Below, piece by piece: positions 1 through 8,161 of a DNA stretch of 24,568 nt (position 1 is its first letter; each line of letters begins with the position of its first letter). The notes under the pieces were generated by a model. It saw only the letters and a program-made list of their open reading frames with translations. It ran no database searches and had not been told where the DNA came from. The position numbers were made by a program, and so were the translations under genes. Source of the stretch: a virus. Location of the stretch: positions 1 to 24,568 of the IMG/VR virus record IMGVR_UViG_3300024528_000149; one strand, written 5' to 3'.

Positions 1-335
1 ATACATATAACAGACTGCAGGCGCAGCACACAGACCAGAGCCAGGTCACAGACTAGCAGGATCCCGGAAGAAGTCTGGATATCTACCAGGAACAGGCCCA
101 TGATCTCGGAACCTGTGCAAATGATCCTGTAAACTTCGTGGGCTGGGCGAAAAGAAACGGCTTTTTGTATTAGTGCGGGTAGGTAGAAATAGTAGTGCAA
201 CCCATAACCCCTATATATCTAATAATAATGTGACATTAGGTAGTTATAATTAATAGTAGCAGGCAATTGTCGCACTATATACACGTAAAAACGGTAAAAA
301 CTACGTAAATATGTCTAATATAGAAAATATTTAGT
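1..335. other. Disturbed left edge without an intact gene
   Basis: No frame stays open across this stretch. By hand count the first 180 bases are about 50% G+C, while bases 181-240 are about 33%. On the + strand, frame 3 is open from 57 to the TAG at 171-173, with an in-frame TAG at 54-56 just before. Frame 2 then reads from about 125 to the TAA at 251-253, and frame 3 could resume from 252 to the TAA at 306-308. The peptide at the end of the frame-2 part (VTLGSYN) resembles VSLGDYN near the end of the fibre encoded at 621-2642. The region may therefore be a frame-disrupted C-terminus of a related fibre gene, or low-quality sequence at an assembly edge. I see no tRNA, convincing promoter or terminator here. 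Confidence 0.4.
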
Positions 336-614
336 ATGGCTAAGCAAAAATTAAGCAAATCAGCTGCTGCTGCTAAAGCTAAACGGGACCTCCGTTATGC
401 AAATTCAGCAGACCGCAAGAAAAAAAGAGCCGATAGCCAAAAAAAACGCCGCGCTGCGGCAAAGAAGCATGGTTCCAATTGGTTATCAGGTAAAGACTAT
501 GATCATAACACCGGCAAATTTGTTTCTTCCTCACACAACAGAGGTGGAACGCAATCAAGAAAGAAAAAAGACGGCACCAAAGCCGAAAAAAGACAATCTA
601 AAAAAAGAAAATAA
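336..614 (+). CDS. Small, highly basic conserved phage protein
   Basis: This 92-residue protein is very rich in Lys and Arg throughout. It has an Ala-rich, probably helical N-terminal third and a central WLSGKDYDHNTGKF segment, followed by a disordered, basic tail ending KKRK. I recognise the pattern (a basic start, then a GKDYDH motif) from uncultured marine phages, where no function is assigned. The charge suggests nucleic-acid binding or DNA condensation in the virion, but this is inference. The start has an A/T-rich leader without a Shine-Dalgarno site. The gene lies directly before the first fibre gene, six bases away. A second open frame across 397-630 is a low-complexity shadow of this gene. 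Confidence 0.8.
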   Translation: MAKQKLSKSAAAAKAKRDLRYANSADRKKKRADSQKKRRAAAKKHGSNWLSGKDYDHNTGKFVSSSHNRGGTQSRKKKDGTKAEKRQSKKRK

Positions 615-620
615 CAAACT

Positions 621-2642
621 ATGGCTATAATCTATACCTACCCACAAATAAGTGAGTTAGCTAAGGGTGATACTTTGGTTATATCTGATATCAGCAAAGG
701 TAATAAAACAAGATCTGTAACTGTTGGGGAGTTACTAGGAGGTTTGGCTACAACAGTACAGGTAAACGACAAAGTAGTAACGGATGCATCGTTTAATACT
801 AACAACGGTACATTAACGCTTACGCGTAACTCAGGTGTCATACCAAGCGTAACAGTTGATTTAGATGGTAGATATGCGTTGCCAAGTTCTTTGTACACAG
901 ATGCAGATGTAGACGCACACCTTAACAAAACTAACCAAATACCGGACGGCTATGTCCTAACTTTATCAAGTAACGATTACGCCTGGGTAGCTCAATCTGG
1001 CAGCGGCGGTGATGGTTCTGTACAAAATATAGCTACAACAGCTCCTATAACGGGTGGTCCAATAACTACAACAGGTACAATAGGTATATCACAAGCGTCC
1101 ACAAGTACGAGTGGTTATATTTCTTCTACGGATTGGAATACGTTTAACAACAAGCAAAGCACATCGGAAAAGGGTGTAGCTGATGGCTACGCTCCATTAG
1201 ATGGCAACAATAAAGTTCCGACTGTTCATTTACCAGATAGCTTAGTTGGCGCGGTTGTTTATCAAGGCACGTGGGATGCAACTAACAATAATCCTGCACT
1301 TCCAGATCCAGCTGCTGACAATAATGGACATTACTATATAGTAAGCGACGCTGGCACATATTTAGGAATAACATACGCGGTAGGCGATTGGGTTATATCT
1401 AATGGCATTGGCTGGGAAAAAGTAGATAACACGCAGGATGTTAATAGCGTGTTTGGCCGTCAAGGCAATATAACGGCGCTTGAGACTGACTACGCTGAAT
1501 TTTACGATGCCAACGTACAGAGCAATTGGAGCGAGACTGATACTAATAGTGACGCGTTTATATTAAATAAGCCAACTACTATAACGCAAGGACAAGCAGA
1601 CGAAATAGCAGCTAATACAATAAAAACATCATTTCCAGGCTTTGGAACCACAGCGGGCACAGCGCTGGAAGGAAATACAGTCATACCGGCTGCGTATACG
1701 GATGCTGATGTTGATGTGCATTTAAACACTAGTGCAGCTGGTGACGATGAAGTATTATCATGGACAGGTAGCGATTATGAGTGGGTATCTCCATCTAGCG
1801 GCAGTATTGGAGGAAGCGGTGTACCTACTCAAATGGCTATATTTGACTCTACATCAGCAATAACTTCTACACAGGCTGTAGTTGTGAATGGTTCTAGCCA
1901 AATAATAATGGATGTGTTGCGAGGCAGTGATTCTTACGCAGATGACACAGCCGCTTTGGCTGGGGGTGTTCCATATGGTGGGTTATACAGAACAGGTAGC
2001 ATTGTAAAAATAAACTTACTTGGCAATCCTCCTGCTCCAGATCCAGGACAAGTAGAGATATGTGGTCTAATTTGGACAAACACAAACTCCAGTGAAACAG
2101 AGTTAATTGCAGGTGGTAATATACCTATTTTAACTAACCAAGCTGATTGGTACAGTGCTTGGCAAGCTCAAACCCCAGCAGCTTGCTATTGGGATTTTGA
2201 TCCTAATAATGCTAGTTACGGATTAATTTATAATTATTTTACTAGCAAACTAGTAAAACCACCAGCGGGCTTTAGATTACCAACAGCTAGTGATTGGACT
2301 ACTCTAGTACAACCTCCCTGCTACACAAATACTGGAGGAAGGTTTAATAGATACGGCGCAAACCCTGGCAATTGGGATTTAACTAAGCTAACAAACACAA
2401 CTGAATTGGGGGATAGTGGTTTAAATATTCAAGGTTATGGGGACGCAATCTTAAACACAAGTACAAATTTACTTACTTTTCAAAACTTTAGAGAGTACGG
2501 AGCATTTTTCGTTGATAACCAACCTAGTTATGGAGTGGGATACGGCTTTTTTATAAATTTGTCTTCAAACAGCTTATCATCAGTCAGTCTTGGTGACTAT
2601 AATGCCCGCGCTCTATTCATAAGATTCGTTAAAGACGCATAA
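621..2642 (+). CDS. Tail fibre with C-terminal FISUMP-type domain
   Basis: This 673-residue fibre is modular. Residues 1-40 form an anchor starting MAIIYTYP that is shared with the next gene. The segment YTDADVDAHLN (about residue 92) recurs as YTDADVDVHLN (about residue 359), each time followed by a hydrophobic DYxWV strand, which indicates an internal duplication. Between them are segments common in marine phage fibres, such as STDWNTFNNKQ and GDWVISNGIGWEKVDN. Near residue 433 a DDTAALAGGVPYGGLYRTG linker introduces the tip. The tip, about residues 465-673, matches the Fibrobacter succinogenes major paralogous domain (Fib_succ_major, C-type-lectin-like): YGLIYNYF, then PPAGFRLPTASDWTTL, then a terminal LFIRFVKD. 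It is most likely the receptor-binding fibre. No cleavage or transmembrane signal is seen. Confidence 0.85.
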   Translation: MAIIYTYPQISELAKGDTLVISDISKGNKTRSVTVGELLGGLATTVQVNDKVVTDASFNTNNGTLTLTRNSGVIPSVTVDLDGRYALPSSLYTDADVDAHLNKTNQIPDGYVLTLSSNDYAWVAQSGSGGDGSVQNIATTAPITGGPITTTGTIGISQASTSTSGYISSTDWNTFNNKQSTSEKGVADGYAPLDGNNKVPTVHLPDSLVGAVVYQGTWDATNNNPALPDPAADNNGHYYIVSDAGTYLGITYAVGDWVISNGIGWEKVDNTQDVNSVFGRQGNITALETDYAEFYDANVQSNWSETDTNSDAFILNKPTTITQGQADEIAANTIKTSFPGFGTTAGTALEGNTVIPAAYTDADVDVHLNTSAAGDDEVLSWTGSDYEWVSPSSGSIGGSGVPTQMAIFDSTSAITSTQAVVVNGSSQIIMDVLRGSDSYADDTAALAGGVPYGGLYRTGSIVKINLLGNPPAPDPGQVEICGLIWTNTNSSETELIAGGNIPILTNQADWYSAWQAQTPAACYWDFDPNNASYGLIYNYFTSKLVKPPAGFRLPTASDWTTLVQPPCYTNTGGRFNRYGANPGNWDLTKLTNTTELGDSGLNIQGYGDAILNTSTNLLTFQNFREYGAFFVDNQPSYGVGYGFFINLSSNSLSSVSLGDYNARALFIRFVKDA

Positions 2643-2657
2643 ATAAAATAAAAATAT

Positions 2658-5213
2658 ATGGCAATAATTTATACATACCCCAATATAGGCACTCCTGAGG
2701 ATACAGATATAATGCTAATAAGCGATGTAAGCTTGGATAGTAACGCAACTAGAAATATTACGTTGTCAAACCTTGCACAGTTTATAAACAGCAAGGTTGA
2801 CTTGATTATTACAGGGGATGTAGGTGCAGGCTCTATAAACCTATCTACACAAGCGCTATCAGTGATAGGTACCGCAAACCAAATACAAACAGCAGCGACA
2901 AATCAAACTATACAGATTGGATTGCCAAATAATGTATCAATAACAAACAACCTAACTGTTGGGAACGTAGTACAAATAGACTCGCTTACTGGTGGGTTTT
3001 TACCTTATAATAATCAACAAGGAATACTGGCTGATTCTATAATTACTCAAGCAGCTTCAGGTCAAGGTGTGACGGTAACTGGGCAGTTAAATGTCACAGA
3101 GGATTTTTATGTAACAGGATCAACTCAGCTTGACAGCACTCTAACAGTCGAAGAAGTAGCTACATTCAACGATGAAGTAGAATGTAATAATAACGTCACA
3201 GTTCAGGGTATTTTCTCAGCGGATGGTAATTCCGTGTTTAGTGGTGAAGTAACTATTAATGAGCAATTAATTGATGGAGATGGCAGCACTGGAACAGCGG
3301 GTCAAGTACTAAGCTCAACCGGCACGCAAACTGAGTGGATCGATGTTAGCGGTGGCGGCAGTAGCGGAACTGGTACAACTAATACTTTGCCAATATGGAC
3401 AGATGGGCCAGGGGGTGTATTGGGTGATTCTCAAATAATACAAACCAAAATAGACGGGGGCACTATATTTGATTTAAATGCAGTAACGACCACTACTTAT
3501 ACTCCGGCTATTAATACAAAGCTATTAGATTTAAACTCTGGCGGCAATCAAAAGTTTTCTATAACCCAAGACGGCGGAGGTGGAGTCGTGTTGCCTTCAG
3601 GTGATATATTAAACAGTGGCCCATCATTTAATATGGGTGGCAATGCTTTTGCTAATGGTGAAAATGCACTGTCGGTAGGAGCGTCTACCACAGCTTTCGG
3701 TAATGGATCGCTTGCGGCTAACTTTTTAACACTAGCATCAGGTGGGGGTGCATCGGCGTTTGGCTTATTAACTGAAGCATCAGCATTGGCATCCGCAGCG
3801 TTTGGCAACAAGTCAATTGCTTCTGGTAATTACAGTGTTGCATCCGGGCAAGATTCAATTGCATCAGGACAATCATCAGTGGCTATTGGTGAAAAAGGTG
3901 ACGCTCGAGGTAAAAATACTTTTGTTTCTGGGTTTGGCGGCAAAGCGGTAGGAAACAACGCGGTTAAGTTTGGATATGATGGAAGTGCTGACGGAAACAA
4001 CTCAGCTGCATTTGGTTTTGAATCTATAGCTTCTGGTAACAATTCATTTGCATCCGGCTGGCAAACGGTTGCCTCTGGTTTATATTCATTTACAGCAGGT
4101 GATGGCAACATAGCTTCTGGAGAAAGAACAGCTGCTTTCGGTGTTGACAATAATGTTTCAGGTAAAGGAAGTTTTGCTATTGGTGCTAGAAACATAGTGC
4201 CTTCTCTGAATTGCCTCGTAGGAGGTACAGATAATACGTTAGTTGGCGGCAGCGTGGGTGTGGACGGGGCTCTAACTTCTTTTGTTTTTGGATATCAAAA
4301 TACAGTAGAAGGACAATACAGCACTGTATTAGGAACTAATAATGATACAGGCGAATCAACCAGCATTAATCGTAGTGACCGTATTACCCTAATAGGGCAT
4401 TCTAACCTTGTCGCGAATGGTGATTCGTCTACGTTAATTGGTAGTGGGAACCAGAACTACGGCGGGAGTGCTACCTATATTGTTGGGAAGGACAACGTAA
4501 CCACTTTGGCCGGTGGTAATTCTATTTTTGGTCGTAGTAATGATATGAGTAATTGTACAAGCTCTGCAATAATTGGAGCCAACAATGAAATGCGGGGGAG
4601 TACAGCCACGCCTAATATTACTTTAGTTGGTGTTGGGCTAAAGTTTGACGCAACCGGGCCGAATAACGAATACGGAAGAGCTACATATGTTGGTTACTAT
4701 AATGATGAACTAGATACTTTTGCTCAGTTTCAAATAGGTAATGGAACTAGCACAAGTAGAAAAAATGCTTTAAGTATAAATAAAGAAAGTGAGATTAAAA
4801 TATCTCAATACGGATCTGGCGCAGTAACCGGAACTGCAACTTGGAATTTAGCTGTTGCAGCTGATGGTAAAATAATTGAAACGGCAGACACAACACCCCC
4901 TTACTTAAGTTTTGTATGCTTACTTAGTCAAGCAGGCGGGGCAAATCCACAACCTAATATAGTATTAGAAAACTCTTTAGGTGTTGCAACTCCGTTTAGC
5001 GCTTTTACAAGGGTAGCTGGTGGAGAATATAACTTAAACGCTCCAGGTAAATTTAAACTATTAAAAACAATTGTATTTTTAAATGGCGGATCGGCTGAGA
5101 ATAATCATGATGTTGCATGGGAAGTTGTTGACACTGACAACTTAAAAATACTTACACACAACAGCGATGGCAAGCTTACAAAAGCCTCATTAGAAATAAG
5201 AACTTATAATTAA
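2658..5213 (+). CDS. Tail fibre/adhesin with YadA-like head repeats
   Basis: This 851-residue fibre begins with the same anchor as its upstream neighbour (MAIIYTYP, then an ISDVS-type strand and a TRNIT motif). Residues about 40-330 are beta-rich, with phage-fibre phrases such as GTAGQVLSSTGTQTEW. From about residue 335 to 650 there are many short repeats of the type SxAxGxxSxASGxx (for example NNSFASGW, GSFAIGAR, SSVAIGE). These are the hallmark of the YadA/Hep_Hag left-handed beta-roll of trimeric autotransporter adhesins, and they imply a trimeric stalk or head. The last 100 residues or so form a distinct beta-rich cap. No YadA membrane anchor is present, as expected for a virion fibre. 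The two fibre genes are 15 bases apart and are probably co-translated. Confidence 0.85.
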   Translation: MAIIYTYPNIGTPEDTDIMLISDVSLDSNATRNITLSNLAQFINSKVDLIITGDVGAGSINLSTQALSVIGTANQIQTAATNQTIQIGLPNNVSITNNLTVGNVVQIDSLTGGFLPYNNQQGILADSIITQAASGQGVTVTGQLNVTEDFYVTGSTQLDSTLTVEEVATFNDEVECNNNVTVQGIFSADGNSVFSGEVTINEQLIDGDGSTGTAGQVLSSTGTQTEWIDVSGGGSSGTGTTNTLPIWTDGPGGVLGDSQIIQTKIDGGTIFDLNAVTTTTYTPAINTKLLDLNSGGNQKFSITQDGGGGVVLPSGDILNSGPSFNMGGNAFANGENALSVGASTTAFGNGSLAANFLTLASGGGASAFGLLTEASALASAAFGNKSIASGNYSVASGQDSIASGQSSVAIGEKGDARGKNTFVSGFGGKAVGNNAVKFGYDGSADGNNSAAFGFESIASGNNSFASGWQTVASGLYSFTAGDGNIASGERTAAFGVDNNVSGKGSFAIGARNIVPSLNCLVGGTDNTLVGGSVGVDGALTSFVFGYQNTVEGQYSTVLGTNNDTGESTSINRSDRITLIGHSNLVANGDSSTLIGSGNQNYGGSATYIVGKDNVTTLAGGNSIFGRSNDMSNCTSSAIIGANNEMRGSTATPNITLVGVGLKFDATGPNNEYGRATYVGYYNDELDTFAQFQIGNGTSTSRKNALSINKESEIKISQYGSGAVTGTATWNLAVAADGKIIETADTTPPYLSFVCLLSQAGGANPQPNIVLENSLGVATPFSAFTRVAGGEYNLNAPGKFKLLKTIVFLNGGSAENNHDVAWEVVDTDNLKILTHNSDGKLTKASLEIRTYN

Positions 5214-5221
5214 AAACAAAT

Positions 5222-5542
5222 ATGGCTACTTGGACAATTTTATCAATGGAATATGAAAACAACGCTAGCGAGGACAAGCTAGTGGTAATATCTGCAGCGC
5301 AAGGGCAAGACGGTGTTGGCTATTCTAGAAAAGTATTTACTAATAATTTATCTGGTGTGGTGGGGCCTGCTCCACTTACACCTTATGATCAACTAACAGA
5401 ATCTCAAGTTATAGGCCTAGTTCAAGCTGACTTAGGCTCCACTGTAGTAACAGACGCAGAAACTTATGTAGATGCGCAAGCTACTATTAAAAAAGAACAG
5501 ATAGAAGATGTGCCAACAAACGCAGGACTTCCTTGGAGTTAA
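5222..5542 (+). CDS. Small conserved phage protein next to fibre genes
   Basis: This 106-residue protein opens with a beta strand (MATWTILSMEY) and ends with GLPWS. The central segment LTPYDQLTESQVIGLVQADLG is followed by an Ala/Gln-rich helix. This plan (an MxWTI start, a PYxxLTExQVxGWV-type helix and a PW terminus) matches a family of small phage proteins usually coded near tail fibres (DUF7936-like, from memory). Its role is unknown; a fibre or baseplate accessory protein is the best guess. It starts eight bases after the fibre stop, in an A-rich leader. Confidence 0.75.
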   Translation: MATWTILSMEYENNASEDKLVVISAAQGQDGVGYSRKVFTNNLSGVVGPAPLTPYDQLTESQVIGLVQADLGSTVVTDAETYVDAQATIKKEQIEDVPTNAGLPWS

Positions 5543-5628
5543 GTAAAAACCGCTAAAACCAGGTAATAGATATAATATACCCTGCTCGGGTTAGAGCAAC
5601 CAAATAAACTAATATAAAACCAAAACCA

Positions 5629-5910
5629 ATGACACTATTTTATTCGACTAGTACGTGGAGTAGTCAACCACAAGTATCCGATGAGACTGAGGCTTTATGG
5701 AAAGAAGCAACTCAAAAAACTAATTGGCGTATCGTACAATTGCCAAATGGTTATTATCAAACCGAGTTTAACAAAAATAACGAATGGATTGATGTAACAA
5801 GGCGCGAAACAATTGAAGGAGCAGAACAGGCAATTGATGCTTCTATTGAGCATTACAACAAAAAGCTAGGATTTTTAAAAGGCCCAAAAGTAGTAAAAAC
5901 TTTTGAATAG
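5629..5910 (+). CDS. Conserved marine phage protein, function unknown
   Basis: This 93-residue soluble protein has a central beta hairpin (WRIVQLPNGYYQTEF), then an EWIDVTRRETIEGAEQAID segment, a helix, and a C-terminal KGPKVVKTFE. I recognise this layout from many uncultured marine phage genomes, where it is unannotated. It has no signal peptide, membrane segment or catalytic motif. It follows an 86-base gap containing only a weak 5-bp hairpin (5583-5598), and it precedes groEL. Translation of the gene is well supported; a function is not. Confidence 0.75.
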   Translation: MTLFYSTSTWSSQPQVSDETEALWKEATQKTNWRIVQLPNGYYQTEFNKNNEWIDVTRRETIEGAEQAIDASIEHYNKKLGFLKGPKVVKTFE

Positions 5911-5941
5911 CACTTATAATCAAATTAAATTAAATTAAATT

Positions 5942-7498
5942 ATGACTGACAAAATTGTCAAAAATCTTAACTTTGGCGACGAAGCTAAAAATAAGGTATT
6001 TAAAGGAATAGAAAAACTCACAAAAGCTGTTAGCTCCACTCTAGGGGCTAGCGGCAAATGTGTGATACTTGAAGATAATACAGGAAGACCCGTTATAACA
6101 AAAGACGGAGTAACTGTAGCGAATACAATAACACTGTTAGATCCGGTTGAAAACATAGGTGCTACACTTATAAAACAAGCGGCTCAAAGAACGGTCAGCG
6201 AGGCAGGCGACGGAACCACCACAGCAACGGTGTTGGCGCATGCAATTTTAAAAGAGGCATATAAAGCGCTAAAGTCGCATGGAACTCGCGAAATTAAAGA
6301 AGGTATAACCCTAGCGGTTGAAAAGGTATGTGCGGCATTAGAAAAAACAGCCATACCTGTAACCGGCGAAATGTTAAACCAAGTTGCAACAATCTCAGCA
6401 AACAACGATGCTGAGCTAGGCAACCTAATTGCTGATGCTTTTAAAGCTGTCGATAACACGGGTGTTGTTATAATGGAAACTTCAAATGAAACCGTAACAA
6501 GCACAGAAGTAGTTGACGGAGTTCAATACGAAAAAGGATTAAAGAATTTTCATTTTGTAACAAATAAAGAAACTGGCGTTTCTGAGCTAGACAACCCTTT
6601 AGTTTTAATCGTTGAATCAGAAGTTCCTAATATAAGGAAAATTCAAAGCGTATTAGAATACGTTATTAAAAATAAAAGAAGTCTTCTTATAATTGCAGAT
6701 GTTGGGCTTGAGGTACTAAACGCTCTTGCCATGAATCACGTTAAAGGTAATATAAAAGTAAATGTTATTGACGCTCCTACTTACGGGGTAACCAAAAAAG
6801 AAGTGATGCAGGATATAGCGCTGTTAACAGGCGCAACTGTGATAAATGAAAACTTGGGGGATGACATGGATTTAATACAGCCTGAACATTTGGGAGAATG
6901 CTTAAAATCCGTAACAAACAATGAAGAAACGATTTTGCAAATTAGTGAACCCAGTGAAGAAGTTGAAAAACTGGTGGAGCAGGTTAAAAAACAACTTAGC
7001 GAAGCTACGCTCGCGGGTTATAAAATTCAATTTGAAAAAAGACTTGCTCGTCTCTCCGCTAAAGTGGCTATTGTCAAAGTTGGAGCAAACTCAGAAGTAG
7101 AGTTAAAGGAAAAAACAGATAGAGTAGAAGATGCTATTTGTGCTACAAAAGCCGCAATAAAAGAGGGCATAGTTTCAGGCGGAGGCATAGCTTTGCTGAA
7201 TGCGTCGGTTCTTACAAAAGCTAAAAGCGAAGGTGAGAAAGTATTGTTAAAGGCAATTAAAGCGCCCTATGAAACAATTCTTGCAAACGCAGGTCTTGAG
7301 ATAGTTTACCCCCAAACAAAAAACAAAGGGTTAAACGTGGTTACAGGAAAAGAAGTAAATATGGTACGAGCAGGGATTATCGATCCGCTACTAGTAACTA
7401 AAAGCGCTCTTAAAAATGCGGCTTCAGTAGCTACAACAATAATTTCAACTGATTGTGTAATCAATAACTTAAGAGTAGGAGATGAAAGCAATAGGTAG
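5942..7498 (+). CDS. groEL: Phage-encoded chaperonin GroEL (Cpn60)
   Basis: This 518-residue protein matches GroEL from end to end. It folds proteins in an ATP-driven double-ring chamber together with GroES. The ATPase motifs are intact: TKDG with Asp55, GDGTTTATVLA with Asp90, and RVEDA with Asp397, equivalent to the three key Asp of the E. coli protein. The SGGG motif (412-415) and the Asn465 and Asp481 positions that contact nucleotide are also kept. Differences include TLGASG at 33-38 in place of the usual TLGPKG, a diverged apical domain, and no Gly-Gly-Met tail, so it is about 30 residues shorter than the E. coli protein. It overlaps groES by 17 bases. The likely clients are capsid or fibre proteins of this phage, which is inference. 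The leader is a tandem AAATT-type A/T run without a Shine-Dalgarno site. Confidence 0.97.
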   Translation: MTDKIVKNLNFGDEAKNKVFKGIEKLTKAVSSTLGASGKCVILEDNTGRPVITKDGVTVANTITLLDPVENIGATLIKQAAQRTVSEAGDGTTTATVLAHAILKEAYKALKSHGTREIKEGITLAVEKVCAALEKTAIPVTGEMLNQVATISANNDAELGNLIADAFKAVDNTGVVIMETSNETVTSTEVVDGVQYEKGLKNFHFVTNKETGVSELDNPLVLIVESEVPNIRKIQSVLEYVIKNKRSLLIIADVGLEVLNALAMNHVKGNIKVNVIDAPTYGVTKKEVMQDIALLTGATVINENLGDDMDLIQPEHLGECLKSVTNNEETILQISEPSEEVEKLVEQVKKQLSEATLAGYKIQFEKRLARLSAKVAIVKVGANSEVELKEKTDRVEDAICATKAAIKEGIVSGGGIALLNASVLTKAKSEGEKVLLKAIKAPYETILANAGLEIVYPQTKNKGLNVVTGKEVNMVRAGIIDPLLVTKSALKNAASVATTIISTDCVINNLRVGDESNR

Positions 7499-7742
7499 AA
7501 ATTTAATAGTATTAAAAGAAAAGCAAGGTGCAAAAGAAACAAAAGGCGGCTTACTTTTAGCGGAAAAGCAAAGAGAAGATATTAGGTACGCGAAAGCAAA
7601 AGTAATATCAGCTGGTGAAGATGTACAAGCTATAAAAAATAATGATATTATATATTACGACCGCCACGCGGGCCACAAAATAGAATTTGAAGGTAATATG
7701 TATAATGTTATAAAATCGCAGGATGTAGTAATAGTTGTATGA
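7482..7742 (+). CDS. groES: Phage-encoded co-chaperonin GroES (Cpn10)
   Basis: This 86-residue protein is close to the short end of the Cpn10 size range. It starts MKAIGRNLIVL (first strand) and has a mobile loop at about residues 15-31 with the hydrophobic tripeptide LLL at 24-26, the position of IVL in E. coli GroES, which docks on the GroEL apical domain. It then shows the Cpn10 pattern of AKVISAGED, a NNDIIYYDRHAG turn, IEFEGNMYNVIKSQDVVIV and a hydrophobic terminus. It is read from within the end of groEL (17-base overlap) and overlaps the next gene by four bases (ATGA). Coupled synthesis with groEL is therefore likely. The gene order is the reverse of the usual bacterial groES-groEL. 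Confidence 0.95.
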   Translation: MKAIGRNLIVLKEKQGAKETKGGLLLAEKQREDIRYAKAKVISAGEDVQAIKNNDIIYYDRHAGHKIEFEGNMYNVIKSQDVVIVV

Positions 7743-8161
7743 GGCATTTAGAGGCATCTGATTTGCGTTCTTTAAATATTCTAAAGCATTACCGCGTAAT
7801 TAGAAAATGGACCGCTAAAACACACGGTTTGCAAGAAGCGGATCTAGAGCTTTTAATATATTTTGACTGCTTAGACCATTTTACTAAAAACGATTATAAA
7901 ACCGGAGTGCTTGCATACAGTTGGGATAATAAAAGATGGAATAGGCTTTTGAAAGAAGACTGGATAAGTGTATGGCGCAAAAGAAATCATACAACACAAA
8001 AGTATCATATATATAAAACTTCATTTAAATGTAGGCAGATGATTACGCGTATGTATAAAATGCTTTTAAACGAAGAAGAAGTACCATTAATAAAAAATCC
8101 TAAAACGTATTCAGATCGAGCTTTGGGATTAGCTATAAAAAAAATAAACTATGGCAAATGA
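7739..8161 (+). CDS. Putative winged-helix DNA-binding phage protein
   Basis: This 140-residue basic protein has a helical N-terminus (DLRSLNILKHYRVIRKWTAK), a helix ADLELLIYFDCLDHF, a recognition-like stretch around WDNKRWNRLLKEDWISVWRKR, and a YHIYKTSFKCRQMI beta/helix element. The order resembles a MarR-type winged helix. I infer DNA binding, perhaps as a late-gene regulator or packaging factor, from this pattern only. It overlaps groES by four bases and the next gene by eleven bases, so it sits in one translational chain. The weaker alternative is a structural protein of unknown fold. Confidence 0.6.
   Translation: MRHLEASDLRSLNILKHYRVIRKWTAKTHGLQEADLELLIYFDCLDHFTKNDYKTGVLAYSWDNKRWNRLLKEDWISVWRKRNHTTQKYHIYKTSFKCRQMITRMYKMLLNEEEVPLIKNPKTYSDRALGLAIKKINYGK

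Noticed and set aside
397-630. Second open frame inside the small basic gene
   Set aside because: It lies wholly in the shadow of the 336-614 gene, has Lys/Ala-biased sequence caused by the other frame, and overlaps the fibre start.
1894-2642. Diversity-generating retroelement acting on the FISUMP tip
   Set aside because: No reverse transcriptase and no near-identical template repeat with mismatches limited to A positions is visible in the window. The left-edge sequence shares only short stretches (around ACGGCTTTTT and TATAAT) with different spacing.
3548-4195. Reverse-strand open frames of 87 and 121 codons
   Set aside because: Their Pro/Ala/Leu-rich repeats are the complement of the SxASG repeats of the adhesin gene, and they have no plausible leader.
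5570-5600. Hairpin before the 5629 gene as terminator or regulator
   Set aside because: There are only five base pairs (TGCTC/GAGCA), no U tract follows, and no promoter could be supported nearby.
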